A stretch of 64,000 bases of DNA from Heliocidaris erythrogramma (GCA_025617745.1 CM046867.1:25288705-25352704), one strand, 5' to 3'; numbered from the stretch's first letter, positions 46,524 to 57,499 are shown. Translations and numbers: made by a program. The notes: generated by a model not told the origin, from the sequence alone.

Positions 46524-47927
46524 GACCGTCGTTTGAATACAGGCCATTTCTCTCCGACTAGTTGTTTATTATTGCAGATAAATCGCCGAACAGTCAATCG
46601 GCATGTCCACAAGGAGTGCGTGGCTCCATTCATCCAAGTCATATGCATGACCTGAACGGTGTCTGAATACATAATGGGGAAGATCAGTTTTGAACGCCTC
46701 TTATGTTCAGGCTCTAACTACTCTAAATCTTTATCAAATCAGACGTTTTTAGTATCAAAGTAAAGAAGAAGAACTAAACTTTTTAGTTTTATTTTAATGA
46801 CAAAATGTGTAAAAGTGGTGAATTTTGGATTTCAAAAATGATTAGAAACGCAGATTTTCACCTTTGAAAAAAATGATTATTTTGCAAGTCTTCTTATTTT
46901 GAGCCCAAATGATTTTTACATCATATCAAAACTGAAGATCTATGTTTCATGAAAATATCATTTATAACAAAAGACACAGTTTATAATCGGATTAAGAACA
47001 CGCTTTTCCTAAGCCAAGTGCAAAATATCTGTCAGATAGACTGCCCACCCACCAAGGAATCTAAACAAACTTTCAGCTTTAGTGTGATATAAATTTTATT
47101 TTGGCTCAAAATAAAAAGTTTTGCACAATGATCAAAAGAAGTAAGAGGACCGAAATTGTGTTTTGAATGAAGCATCCTTTTCCCAATCCGTTATAAAAAA
47201 AAATTAACAAATTTAAAGGAGTGAAATTTGCTCTTTTTAACTGTATAATAATCAAAGAGTTTACTTAATGATAAAGTGGTTAATTTCTTCCAGAAAGAAA
47301 ATCTCACGATTCATGAGATTTTACAGGATGAAAGATATGGCCAGGAGAGGATCTGGATGAATCCTGCTTGTTTGCTCATTAGCATACAGACCTGCCGACT
47401 GATTGCGAACAACTGTCGACCATTCGCCAACACTTTCACGACATTCACCAACATTTGTCACAAACTTAATTTACGAAAATCTTTGATGATCGGACAATTT
47501 TCGTACGACATTCGGCAACCGATCGATTCTCGATGGTCGCAACAAATTTGGTTGTCAGAAGTTGGCAACCGTTTGTACAACTGTTGTTACTTTGGCTATA
47601 TATATCATTCATTCAATATGGTTAAGTCCAATGTTCTGAAACTACCGCAATAATAGTAATCTTTGAACGCTTACATTTCTATCTCTTCAGATTACTCTCA
47701 TACGCCTGATGATGTACACTTCAGCCTGCGTGAACCCAATCGTATATTGCTTCATGAATAAGAAATTCCGTCAGGGCTTCATCGAGGCATTTGGATGTTG
47801 CTGCTGTTTTGTTGGCAAAAAGACAGACACCACTTCACTACCCAGTCAGACCAGCGTAAGACGACATCCAGTACAGCGCCCTCACTCTACGAACTACACT
47901 AATGTATCCTCCGATTCCTCTGTGTAG
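32456..47927 (+). CDS. cckr: Cholecystokinin/gastrin-type GPCR, 3' four exons
   Basis: Four exons (32456-32712, 42108-42225, 44295-44611, 47691-47927) splice in phase (1, 0, 1, 0) into 308 residues plus a TAG stop. In order: TM3 with SLERYHAICNPL (the ERY form of the DRY motif), TM4, an extracellular loop with Cys in YYKCREKF that would form the conserved disulfide, TM5 (MFIPLFMMCIAYALIIRELW), a long Lys/Ser-rich third loop, TM6 with KKRVVKMLLVLVILF and CWTP, TM7 with SACVNPIVYCFMNKKFRQG, a CCCC palmitoylation-like cluster, and a Ser/Thr tail. Words such as SRAWQTK, AKKRV and CFMNKKFRQGF are closest to CCK/gastrin receptors, plasma-membrane receptors coupling mainly to Gq. Typical members are about 430-450 residues, so about 130 N-terminal residues (TM1-TM2) are missing. 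Assignment to the CCK receptor family is firm; ligand and subtype are not determined. Confidence 0.92.
32755..32960 (+). repeat. Degenerate GAT/ATG trinucleotide tract
   Basis: Repeats of GAT, GAA and ATG begin about 40 bases inside the intron. They create long open frames on both strands (32586-33161) that are low-complexity and not taken as genes. Confidence 0.8.
33650..33900 (+). repeat. Two-copy diverged direct repeat
   Basis: The block TTCTGACAAAATTTGGTCCA (33719-33738) and TTTTTGACAAAGGTTGGTGC (33854-33873), each followed by ATGGG and a G-rich stretch, are related. Spacing is about 135 bp. Confidence 0.55.
33918..34325. mobile_element. Inverted-repeat element with internal tRNA-like block
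   Basis: ACAACCAAGCCTAGGCAGA near 33948 is mirrored by TCTGCCTAGGCTTGGTTG near 34280, and similarity extends outwards through CCGGGCTGCG / CGCCTCCGGG. Inside, 34078-34152 on the + strand has a tRNA-like A box (TGGCGCAATCGG) and B box (GAGTTCGAACCTC). Its T-arm pairs (CGAG/CTCG) but the acceptor ends do not. Confidence 0.6.
34078..34152 (+). ncRNA. tRNA-like Pol III block
   Basis: A and B box words are spaced as in a tRNA gene, but the acceptor stem does not form, so it is likely a tRNA pseudogene or SINE head. Confidence 0.5.
34700..35110 (-). mobile_element. LINE ORF2 C-terminal fragment
   Basis: The minus strand reads MMRMMRISWKQTKTNKEILR, then a stop, then KYFGHIIKHQSLLKDMLEGG and KRGKPITSWEDNIKTWSG. 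This is the familiar C-terminal region of non-LTR ORF2 proteins (R-M-L-R-I-S-W...GH..R.....EG...G.R.RG.P...W.DNI..W). A nonsense codon and the missing rest show it is dead. It lies antisense within the receptor intron. Confidence 0.8.
35111..36583. other. Unassigned intronic sequence
   Basis: Somewhat more CpG-rich than its surroundings between 35340 and 36150, with GC-containing blocks but no domain I recognise. Open frames at 35652-36257 show no family motif. Confidence 0.35.
36584..37545. mobile_element. CpG-rich TIR element, ~960 bp
   Basis: Left end GTGGGTTTTCACGGGGCACG continues CGAACGATTCGCG.AGGATGC and is mirrored at the right end (37498-37545) with few mismatches over about 45 bp. 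The interior is rich in CGAAC/GTTCG words in both orientations and has no transposase frame. AAGTCAAAAT occurs just outside both ends (about 36574 and 37560). Superfamily unassigned. Confidence 0.8.
38704..38835. repeat. AAATA/AAAT microsatellite-like tract
   Basis: A-rich tetra/pentamer repeats seen directly; possibly the tail of a retroposed element. Confidence 0.85.
38890..39265 (-). other. GC-richer block with overlapping open frames
   Basis: Two overlapping minus-strand frames (38897-39190 and 39010-39267) cover a block of higher GC than its surroundings, next to a (GA)n run (38921-38941). No domain is recognised. It may be an old repeat. Confidence 0.3.
40437..40600 (+). mobile_element. 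tRNA-derived SINE
   Basis: Begins GGATGTGCGATGGCTCAGTG with A box TGGCTCAGTGGTAGAG and B box TGTTCGAAACC, followed by a body with GGACTTAAAGCCGTCGATCC. The tRNA-like head fits a Pol III-transcribed SINE. Tail boundaries are uncertain. Confidence 0.7.
40795..40930. repeat. TTTAG/TTTAT tandem tract
   Basis: Irregular AGTTTATTT units seen directly. Confidence 0.85.
41000..41420 (+). mobile_element. LINE 3' fragment with ORF2 C-terminus
   Basis: The + strand reads VTEYKRNSFAYVGASLFN then PLPGNVQTCISLHKF and a stop around 41170-41270. This matches the C-terminal block (RNSF.Y.GA..WN.LP) of CR1/Jockey-like LINEs. The upstream remainder is not recognisable. Confidence 0.7.
42108..42225 (+). CDS. 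cckr: CCK-type receptor exon: TM5
   Basis: Preceded by CTCAACAG and followed by GTAAGA (42226). Phase 0 in, phase 1 out. It encodes TCIFLALMFIPLFM through LWRGMHYEKRNTKR, i.e. TM5 and the start of the third intracellular loop. Confidence 0.92.
42226..44294 (+). other. Receptor intron (2.1 kb)
   Basis: GTAAGA...TGCACAG intron, phase 1. An AT repeat with two related blocks (ATTGGTGCACATATTATATT and ATTGGTGCATATATTATATT, 42807-42935) is present. Otherwise nothing is recognised. Confidence 0.85.
44295..44611 (+). CDS. cckr: CCK-type receptor exon: ICL3-TM6
   Basis: Preceded by TTGCACAG, followed by GTATGA (44612). The Glu codon is split across the phase-1 junction. It encodes a loop rich in Lys, Arg and Ser (KKSRGRRSSMDDSS) with several candidate basophilic-kinase sites, then TM6 with the CWTP motif and the start of the third extracellular loop (YDPTGAYSSVTTLQ). 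Base composition is GC-richer than flanking introns. Confidence 0.93.
44715..44935 (+). mobile_element. tRNA-derived SINE
   Basis: A box-like GTGGTATAACGGCAAAAGG (about 44741), B box-like CTGGGTTCGGTC (about 44778), then GGTGCTAGCATCCTTTGAG, TGGGTACCTGGCAATTC and GCAAGGCCCGTGGGTAAATA. The body matches the SINE at 17.1 kb in layout. A short AATAAT tract lies inside. Confidence 0.65.
45444..45474. repeat. Perfect 14-bp inverted repeat, 3-base loop
   Basis: CCAATGCTTGACGA and its exact complement flank CTA. It sits inside a GC-richer patch (45200-45500) that shares CGAC-rich words with 47380-47560. Confidence 0.9.
46195..46525. repeat. CT-rich, poly(C), poly(A) and AAAT repeats
   Basis: A (CT)n stretch lies at 46230-46252, 13 C at 46453-46465, then an A run and about ten AAAT units to 46523. 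Confidence 0.85.
46790..47190. repeat. Diverged inverted repeat
   Basis: TTATTTTGAGCCCAAAT (about 46893) is mirrored by TTTTGGCTCAAAATAA (about 47098), with weaker similarity continuing on both sides. Probably an old foldback element. Confidence 0.45.
47691..47927 (+). CDS. cckr: CCK-type receptor terminal exon: TM7 and tail
   Basis: Preceded by ATCTCTTCAG; phase 0. It encodes ITLIRLMMYTSACVNPIVY, the NPxxY motif of TM7, helix 8 (CFMNKKFRQGFIEAF), a GCCCCF cysteine cluster and a 39-residue hydrophilic tail ending SSDSSV, then TAG at 47925-47927. Confidence 0.93.
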   Translation: MTLIRLMMYTSACVNPIVYCFMNKKFRQGFIEAFGCCCCFVGKKTDTTSLPSQTSVRRHPVQRPHSTNYTNVSSDSSV

Positions 47928-48954
47928 CATTAATTGTGATTGATGTTTTGTCAGAAAGGGGGAGTATAATTATGACTATGATAAATATTTTGCAAACGCA
48001 TTCAGGATTGAGGAATAACGGGTGGATTCAAAACTTGCAAGCTTAGAGACATTAGGTCAGACCATGTGACCATCTTGACAGACGTTGGAAGCACCAAAAG
48101 CGATAGCATAATGTCCAATCAATGGTAATTCTGAGTACATCAGGACGATGCAAAACTTAAACATGTTTCATGACTACCTTCAACCTCTCCAATATAGACA
48201 TGTATCTTTCTTGACTCATTTGTTCACGGGAAAGGCACCATTGTGAAATGTTCATCATATGATACTTTGAAACAAGACCCAAAGTCGATTTCTTCCTAAT
48301 CTATTTTAAGCAAAACGACTTAGAGACGTAACGGACACCTTCTCACAAAATCTTCTTGATTGCATGTCGAGCCTTTGTAACATACATAAAACATGGCAAA
48401 TCTTAGACAGAGAACACGATTACTAAAGACTGGAATGAAGGAACGAAGATATTATGCAAACAGCACATATACCGGTATCCAACAGGTTCTATAGATGAGT
48501 AATACGAACCAATTCTGAGACTCTGGATCAATTTCTAAACTACAACTGACGAAGATTGAACCACTTACGTTACATTATGAAGGCAACTATGAGAGATTAG
48601 AATTGCAGTTTACCAAACCATAGCCATAATAGACTGATGGTTCTCTTTAACATTGTTGGACCTCTTTTTTTTATTATGTTAACATACCTTCTGCAAATCT
48701 TTGTAGTGACTGCCAAGGAGAATAATATGCACTACCTTGATGACCTGTTTGAAGCACAGGTACTTAGAACAACTTGGAAATCTCCCTACGGACTTTTCGA
48801 AAAATTGTGGAACACACGTATCGACCGAGAGTTGACCGACACTGAGTAGCAAGGTTTGACCACGAATTGAAGTCAAGATTTGTAAACATACACTGGTACT
48901 TACTAACGAGTCAAAGACAGCTACTACCCGGATATTTACACTCGGACTACTACC

Positions 48955-49150
48955 ATCGGACGGAGCACCTTGGTATATTGTTGAAGGCTCTTGACTCATT
49001 CGAGAGGTCCTGGGTTTGATCCTAGCTCCTTGTTCACATTTTGGACAAGGTGTTTTACCCAAACTTGTCCCTCTCAACCCAAAAATGGGAACCTCGCAAT
49101 GCCGGAGCAATGATAATTACTGGACCCTCAGGAAGAGCAGTAATATTTTA
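48955..49150 (+). mobile_element. tRNA-derived SINE
   Basis: A box-like CCTTGGTATATTGTTGAAGG (about 48968), B box-like CTGGGTTTGATCC (about 49009), then CCCAAAAATGGGAACCTCGC and TGGACCCTCAGGAAGAGCAG. The last block parallels the end of the 17.1-kb SINE. Confidence 0.65.
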
Positions 49151-49204
49151 AAGAAAGAAACACACATACACAGACACACACTCTGGTAATCAAATATGTC
49201 AAAT

Positions 49205-49350
49205 ACCGTTTATTTACATGTAATAAAATAGCAATGCAGAATAAATGCCTTCCTCAAGGACATAAGTGCCATGCCGGGGACCGAACCCACGCCCTTCGCA
49301 TCTCCAGTCAAGTGTTTAAACCTTTCCGCTACGACACCTTTGTAAATAAG
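49205..49350 (-). mobile_element. tRNA-derived SINE (minus strand)
   Basis: Read on the minus strand: A box-like GTGTCGTAGCGGAAAGG, B box GTGGGTTCGGTCCCC, then GGCACTTATGTCCTTGAGG, which parallels GGCACTAACGTCCTTTGGC at 17.18 kb. Confidence 0.7.
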
Positions 49351-49379
49351 ACCATATCCTATATATTAATACGCAAAAC

Positions 49380-49570
49380 CGTCCAGGGGCTGTTTTGTGG
49401 TCGCAAAAACTCTTTTTCCCGCCGCGTCCGCCCTCGCCGTTGCGCGGGGTCGGTGGCATAATTCCACGGCACGTGTCTGCCGTATTCCGCGTGCCATGCT
49501 GACCCCGTCGTCGTGCAACCTCCCTCATGTCGCATCACAGGCGCGGCATGGCAAGTGACGAACAACGTTG
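49380..49570. other. GC-rich, CpG-rich patch
   Basis: About 190 bases with strong G+C and CpG content (CCGCCGCGTCCGCCCTCGCC and similar) in otherwise AT-rich DNA. No gene or RNA recognised. Confidence 0.5.
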
Positions 49571-49697
49571 TTCACGATGAGTATCAACTTGCATTGTGCA
49601 ACCCGTACGTGGACGAGCCGCGTTTCTCATCGGGGGAACCCATGTAAGAAAATGATTTACCATGGGTATGTCCAACAGTTGTCCCGTGCTCAATTGA

Positions 49698-50007
49698 GGT
49701 CCGTAGCTAGGATTCAATTTAAGGGGGCGGTCGTGAGCAAGCTCCCGCATTTTTAGCAGATTTGAGAGAAAGATAACGGCTCGTATATAGCACCTTTTTT
49801 GAGGCGGAATGTTAGTTCGACGTCCTGACTGCATTTCAATTCTTTTGACGCAATCCTGCACTGTAGAAAAAAATTTGAGAGAAGGATAACGGCTCGTCGC
49901 ACCTTTTTAGGCTTTTTTTCTCTCCCCCCCCCCCCCCCGCTTTTTCGCTCTCGCTTTTTTTTTAAAGTTGGTGTTTGGGGGCCGACCGCCCCCTGGCTAC
50001 GCACCTG
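49698..50007. mobile_element. MITE-like element with internal duplication
   Basis: Left GGTCCGTAGCTAGG and inverted right GGTGCGTAGCCAGG are related ends. Inside, TTGAGAGAAAGATAACGGCT occurs at 49762 and, with one change, at 49875. A poly(C) run (49924-49938) lies near the right end. Confidence 0.6.
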
Positions 50008-52700
50008 GTGTTGGGTGCTAGAACTGTGGACTAACTAACAGGATTACTTTCCAAACCAAGACTTTTAACTGAAACTCGATGATTAGACCGACTGACAAAA
50101 AATGGTTTCTGAGGTTTGAAAACAGATAGTCCTTGATACAGAGTCTAGGAATGTAGGAAAACTATATTCTGGACAACTACCTTCCCCTCTCACAGTTTAT
50201 CACCAGGAAAATGGCCTTGAACAGTTACTATCCGTATTTACTATTAGAGAGATTGCAGTAGAGCCTGATGAGGTGGCAACCATTGGGGATGGGATGGTGT
50301 TGGGGTGATGGTTGTCCTGAGTGAATAATTATCCTTGGTCGATGACTAGTATGAAATATGTGTCCGGATATGTATACAGTAGTAGAAACTGGCTGCCGAG
50401 AATTTCGATGATTTTATTCGACCAACGGGGCTTTTTTTAAATTGGTTGACGAAATCCTTAGCTGACTCATGGACTGTCGGACGTCAATGCTCCGACATTG
50501 GCAGACGAGACTGACTACAGAGATGTACTCCCTATATACAATATTTCACAAATTTAAAATATTTTCCAAGGCAACTACAAGTACCGTAATTATTTATCAT
50601 TCATCATCTAGCTTATTTAGTCTTGAAAACGTTATTTTTATCTCTTTCTTCCTCTCTCTCTCTATTAATATTGATAGCAATGTATTTGCATTTCACCACC
50701 AATTTTAATCGGACGATGTAGCATATTAGCTTTGAAAATAATTAATTTATCATGAAAGCAATCTCCCATCCCAACAAGATTACTTTGGACTGTCAAACTC
50801 GCTACCCTGACCAAAACGCACCTGTACTACGGTGACTGACAGACCTACCTGAGCTGTCATCAACTTCAACACACTAGAATTATTTACTAGGGCAACGACT
50901 TGTACGACCTGTGCCCAGTTAATTGCACTGGGATTGTTCCGGTCACCATAGCTACCACACCACTGACGTAAAGTAGGCTTTTCATGCAGGACTATAAATA
51001 ATTATTTGCTAGGAAGATATCATGGCAACACAAACAAAGGCAGATAATGACGACACTGTTGCCTAACATTATGCACTTATTATTTAAAAAATGTTAATTC
51101 TGTATTTATATGATTTGCCACCTTTAAGTTGATATTTAACGTATTATGTAGCATTATGCTATTCAAATTCGGTGACCCTAATCATGTATGATACATGACT
51201 AGCAAGGGCTCTTTGATTTGAGGTGGAACTTATCATTGTCTGATTCGACTTCTTAGTATTTTCCTAAAATCACTCAATAGTATATATGAATTGGAAATAG
51301 AGGGGACACCCGCAAAACGTAGTGATATAAATATAATTTGGACAATTTCCCTACCACTTTCTTTTCCATATCACAACCCCAAAGACCAAACTAAAATGTT
51401 ATCATTCTTTAACCGAATACAAAAATAGTCTTAGAGATACAGATTAAGTCGTAATACTGACTATGGACCGCATGAATGTGGACTAAACATTTGATATATT
51501 ACACTATGTGACTTATATCATCTCTATTAACATAATCAACAGCTTTCAGACGGAACAGACTCTTTGACTCTTCGTATGCATTTGAACCTTCCAAATTCGA
51601 TTTAATCAAAACGTTTATGTTCCTCGGACAAAATCAACAGAAGATTGTGCTTTTATTGAAATGAATAACGTGGCAACAACCCGAGCTTGTGTTGGAAAAA
51701 ACCCAAGTATAAAAATGGACGTTCTTTGTAAGTACAGACTGTCTCTCCAATATTAGCGTATCTTTTTAGACATGACTGGAAAGTATTCGTTTGGTTATGA
51801 GTAACCATCATTCTTCGCATCGAGGAAGATGATAACGACTTTAGGGACCAAAGGAAAAAATAATATCATGACTGACTTTCTGTTATCAGCTTACACTACT
51901 TGCTAGTATGCAAGTCTAGCACTTACAACCAGAACAAAAGTAGTCTTTGACTAAAAACACACTATTTGATGGACGGAAGAACTGATGACTTACTATCCGA
52001 CAAGAAGTATCTTTCTTTGAGACATGATGATCGCAGACAATGCACAATAGTTACTGTTTTGAACAAATACTACTCAACTGAGAAGAAATTTAATGACGGT
52101 AGCCCGGACGGACAAGTGACCGTCGATTGTAGGTCTTCTACGCAAAGAATCATGAAGAAGGTCCCCGCAATCTCTGTAATACACAAAATAATACTGACAC
52201 CAGTCCTGCACGCAACACTATTACTAAACCTTTATTCGACAAGTTAACCCATGAACGTGACTTCGGAGATTCCACTTTCGATCGCTCTACGCTCTGTTCT
52301 TTCTACTTGCTACATAGGAGACTACTTGGGTAAATAGACACATGGTCGATCAAAATGCCGTAATGAATTTCCTCTCCGAATACCACTACCAAATGGCGGA
52401 TGTAATCTATGCGTTTTCCACACGACGAGACAGCAGACATAATGAAAACTAATGACAGTTCGCCTGGCTCTAGAGAATGTTTTACAGAACATTACTTGGA
52501 CAGTCTCATTACCGATACACCAAATGGGGATACCTAACACTACATTACTGACTATCTGTACGAACGGTAATCTTGAGTTCTGGTGATAAGTTTTCAAGAG
52601 AAATTGCCTTTACGAATAATTTGAATTGTTTTTCATGCATTAAATTGTTCTGAGTCGAGTAAATTGTAAACAGACGTTATACAAGTGGTAAAAACTAGAA

Positions 52701-55700
52701 GGTACCGATATACTCATATATGAGAACACACGATTACGTGTTCTCTTGCGCGGGACTACCAGCCTTTATTCTCTATATTTTTTTGCTGCTCATTACTCAA
52801 CCAAAGTACTTTTCCATCAAATCCGTTTGACAAAATTTTTATCGAGTCTTTGAAATTTTCTATCAATGATGTTTGATTCTTTTTCCGTCATAACTAGAAC
52901 TCAAGAATACATGTAAGTATCATTTCGATATTCCGTTCATCTCCTACCACATTAATATATTGACATTAATATGACCTACATTAAACTTTCGCTTTCCCGA
53001 CTTTATACGAGGAATGCAAGTGCCTGTTATGTCGCTTCCATTGACTTTAATGTGAGATTATTATCTTGTGTAAATATATAAATACGACAAACTATAAACC
53101 TGTCAATGAAAGAAAAGAAAACAAGGCAAAACTTTACTCCTGAATGTATTTTGCATCGTATTCGGATGGGTTTTTTTCTATCTACAATACAACATGTACA
53201 ATTCTGTATAAAGAAATTAATGATGTGCATGAATGTACATTTTTGTATTTAATATATTCAGATACGAATAACTATATAGTGTGTATTATCTTTGTAAGTG
53301 AGTCGATTTAGGTCATTAATTTTTAGGAAGAAAAAAAAGGAGCTAGATTTTTAAAAAGAATTTCATAGGCATAGTCATATTTGGTTCGTTGAATTGGCGT
53401 TTGGCTCAAGCAATTTGGTGTTGGAAAAAATTATCCGCGCGAAAGAATCGTATTAAAATGAAAAGGCGTCATTATTTTCAATGAAAACGCTCTGTATGTG
53501 TAGGCCTACACGTTTGCACGATTCTATTTTTATTCCTTATTTAAGATGTCGTTTCACAGCACCCATGCATACTATTAGAATGTGAAAAGAGTATATTGCA
53601 TACTGCATATGTTACATAAGCTTCGTTTTGGGGTCAATATATCACCTATATTTTCCTTTCAGAATTTTCAGATCGCCAGTTTTGCGTGTGGTATAAAGAA
53701 CAATCCATTTTGGAACAATCCCTTTTCTTGGAGATTGTTGAAGCTGTAGCCAGGTCGGGAGTGAAATTCATTAACAAATTACTCGAGTCGCGGACTAAGA
53801 TTTGACAATTTCCAAACCACTTTCAACATTTTAGTGAATAAAAAGTAAATAAATAAATAAATAAGATTGACAAAACAAAACAAAAACGGGCCCCAAGACG
53901 AACAAAGGACCGGTCATTTAAAACTATACTATAAATTTATATAACTTTTTCTGAAATTATGGACTGCTTTGTTAAATCAAGGAGTTTTGCACCACTTATC
54001 ATTTTGTAAATATAAAAAGAGAGCAGGCAAACATGTGTAAATATTACTTTCCCTGACCACCATTTATACAGAGATGGCCGGGGAGGTCTGCTCTACGACT
54101 TATCGTTCATTCACAACAATTCAACAAAATTACCACTCCTGGCCTGGTGAGGGCAGTATAACGATTTGCGTACAACTAACATTGATTCATTACTATTTTC
54201 CCATCGTTCTTTTAACCCGAGGACTTATTTTGTGGTCATGGTACAGAAACTTTATCCTAAATTGTGAAGAAAATATGACGGGATACGTTTAATCAGATTT
54301 TCCAGTGATTTTGTGATAAATAGATTAAAGAAAGTGATTAAGACCAATATAAATAATAAATTATGTGTTAATCTAAACTGAAATGAATAAGTTCGTCCAC
54401 TCATTTTATGTATCCCCCATCCGAAGTACAGGGTGAAAAAAAATGTTTATAAAATGTTGTGTATAATGTTTAAGTAGTAACTATGGTATTAAATTATTTT
54501 CTTTTTGTATAATGTATCCATTTATCTGTATTCATAGTAACTTGTTGAAAATTTAAAAAAATACATATAATTCATGGCTGCATGTTGGCACCCTATTACG
54601 TTGAACATTACGATGACATTGTGGTTTTAATTAGAGATAAACTTCAATTTTGGTACAGAAAAACTATTCTGAGATCTGAGAGTCGAAAGAAATGTACAGT
54701 GAATATGAGATATTATATAAATTGATTATGGATAAAAAGTACTGAATGATATGGGGATTATGATGTAACACACCTTTAGTACATCGGTACATAATTCTTA
54801 TAAGGTTTTAATATCTTTTATATTTTGGGGCTGGTCCAAACGAAGATATTGGGATTCTCATTCAGAATAACAAATCTTAGACAGATTAGTTATAAATGTT
54901 CCCGTATCAGTACTCAAGACTACCGTCGTAGAGTAGCCCTTATGGAAATATAAATAATAAAGTGGTATGAAAGTTTAAAAAACACAACTTACACTCGATT
55001 ATTTTAAAAGAGCTTACTTTGAGTAGATGAACAATACGACTGTTACCTGTACGAGATTATACTGTGTAAATAAATATAATGATGATACTGTGGATGTTCC
55101 AACAAAATTTCTGACATTATAGGCCTGCATCACAATAAAGTATCCCCCCTGATACAAAGGGCCATCACAATATAATTGTATCGCCATCATCATCATCACC
55201 ATCACCACCATCACTTCACTGACTTTGTAAGACTATCAATACATCTTGTAGAATTCCATTCAATCGTTTTGCTGCTATTGAATGTGTGTGTGTGCGTATG
55301 TGTACTGTTGTGATGATGATAGTAATAAAACTAATATTCTTTTATCATTTGAAAACTTATTTCATTCTTGATACAAAAAATAATGATAAATAGAAAGTAT
55401 ACCGTTAACTTATTGATGATTTTTCGATACGAGTTCTAAGTGTATAACTGAAAAATATAGTATACTATTTTTTTTTTAGTATACTATTTTTGTGTTGGAA
55501 TAAAGTGGTGCAAAAGCAGCCATCGTGATTTTACGATCTTAACCGGAATTTTGACTTATAAACTCTTGTGATTGTTGAAAAATCATATGAGGCTATAAAG
55601 TATTAACGGTTTAAAGATCATAATGGACACAACCATTTAACGAATGTAATACTAGACTTTAAAATTCTTTAAAAGGTGAACTGACGAGTCGCGAATGGAT

Positions 55701-57480
55701 TTTTAGGTGTTGTTGTGTTTTTCGAAAGATCGTAATCGAATTCAGTGAGTATGCAGAAAGAAACGTTGAAAGAGTGACTTTGTCAAAAACAAGTATCTTA
55801 CTGTACACTTTGTGGATTTACTTCATTTTATAATGAACAAAAATGCGTATCAACGAAATACCTACCTCGTTGCGCAATGCAACATTGTCCATTTCAATAT
55901 GTTCAAATTCAGTAGACCTAGAAAATGTTTTTGTTCTTATTTAAAATTTAACCTCCTCACAAACAATTACACATAATTCCTTGTTAGTACTGACAATTTA
56001 CCCCTATTAAATTCCAAATATTGTCTTCAAAATCGCCCCAAAACCTGTATGTATACGTCCCCCCCCCCCCCCCCCCCCACGAAAAAATGCAATCGGCATA
56101 TGGGTATTGGTTACGAAAGAAATCGTCTTAAGATTATTTCTCTACCAGTCAGTGAAGGCTCCGTCCGATTTTGTCCAGTAGCCTCGAAGAAATGATTTTT
56201 TGTAAAGCATGTCATAGGACCCTTTCTTCAATAATTGGTCACTTAGATGTTCTTTGCATCCACGTGACTAAAATATTTTGTTCAATAGACAGGTTTACTA
56301 AGATATTAAAATTGTATGCATAACATATTAACAAAGGTTGTTCCTGACAATGAAATATGTGAATAATCATATAAATAATATCTTCCTAGAAAGGTCCACA
56401 CAAGTCATCCACCGCACCGGCTCATAATTTAGTTTGATCGTTCATTTTCAGGTACAAATGACCAACATCTTTAAAACTGTGAAAGCTACTTACTCATTTC
56501 AGTTTGAGAAAAGAATATCACCATGCTCTTTATTTTGCAACAACAACCGCAACAACAAGACTGGTGATAATTATTTTGCTAAGTGAAGCATTGCCATAAC
56601 AATTATAGCAGATAAAACTAAAAAACTAAAACTTTTTTTTCTTCAAACCATTTAAAAAGGAGTGGAATTATTCATTGTGCTTATATTATATTTCCATAAT
56701 CCTAAACTATATTCTGATCAATTCACAATTTTGAAAGTTATTACTGCTGAGAGTCCGATTGTAATTCCGGGGGGCAAACGGTATTTAAACAACCACTTTA
56801 TCTTAAACAAAGACAATGTGAGCATTTTGTGGTAAACGAGGATTGCAAAGACAGAGGCATGTTTTTATATGTAGTAACAAATGTGTACCCCTTCACGAAA
56901 AAAGGTATATTTTATGTGGTAATAATTGTCGTATAGTTTGTGGTACATGTGTTTAAAAATATAATCAAATCAACTTTTAGTAAGAAATGGGACATAATAT
57001 GTATAACAGCTCAACCTTAAGTATGCAGGCCAATATAGAAAGATTGGAAAATATTTGTCCTTCATAATTGAGAATTTTTTAACAATATCGCATTTGTTTG
57101 ATTTCCTTTTGAACATTACTGAAGAAAATGTAGAAGTAAATACTGAATTTCAAAAGTACACTCATTTCTCCTTTGAGGTAGTGCTAACAGAAAAAGAATG
57201 AATACAAATTTGTGAAGCGCTCTCTGCGCACAGCCCAACTTTTTTCTTTGAGAGCAGCAATACGCAGGACGCAAAAATGCTAGATTATTTGCTTAATTTG
57301 AGATTTAGGATTGTTATACAATATATTTACTCTACATCCTTGCTTCCTCCTATGCCAGCTTGTTTGCAATTTCATATTTTAGTGTTTTCTTGACATGACT
57401 AAGCTTCAGTGAACATTTTTATAATAAAGCTATCCATATATCTCTATACTTCACATATACGATACCTCTCTAACTGTATT
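52701..57480. other. Gene-poor AT-rich stretch
   Basis: No gene or complex element is recognised. Simple features include an AAAT run near 53848, a CAT/CAC trinucleotide run (55183-55214), a (TG)n patch near 55284, an inverted AGTATACTATTTTT pair near 55460 and a 20-base poly(C) run (56059-56078). Confidence 0.45.
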
Positions 57481-57499
57481 TTTATGTAGTGTACCCTGA

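Larger units (their letters stand above)
44612..47690 (+). other. Receptor intron (3.1 kb)
   Basis: GTATGA...TCTTCAG intron, phase 0. It holds a SINE, a small palindrome, simple repeats and a weak inverted repeat listed separately. Confidence 0.85.
47928..52700 (+). other. Candidate long 3' UTR / downstream flank
   Basis: Following the receptor stop is non-repetitive sequence with no other gene, interrupted by two SINEs and a MITE (48.95-50.0 kb). No decisive polyadenylation site was identified; AATAAA-type words appear only inside inserted repeats such as that at 49240. Open frames at 48637-49110 and 51966-52247 have no recognised domain. That this is transcribed as 3' UTR is an inference. 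Confidence 0.3.
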
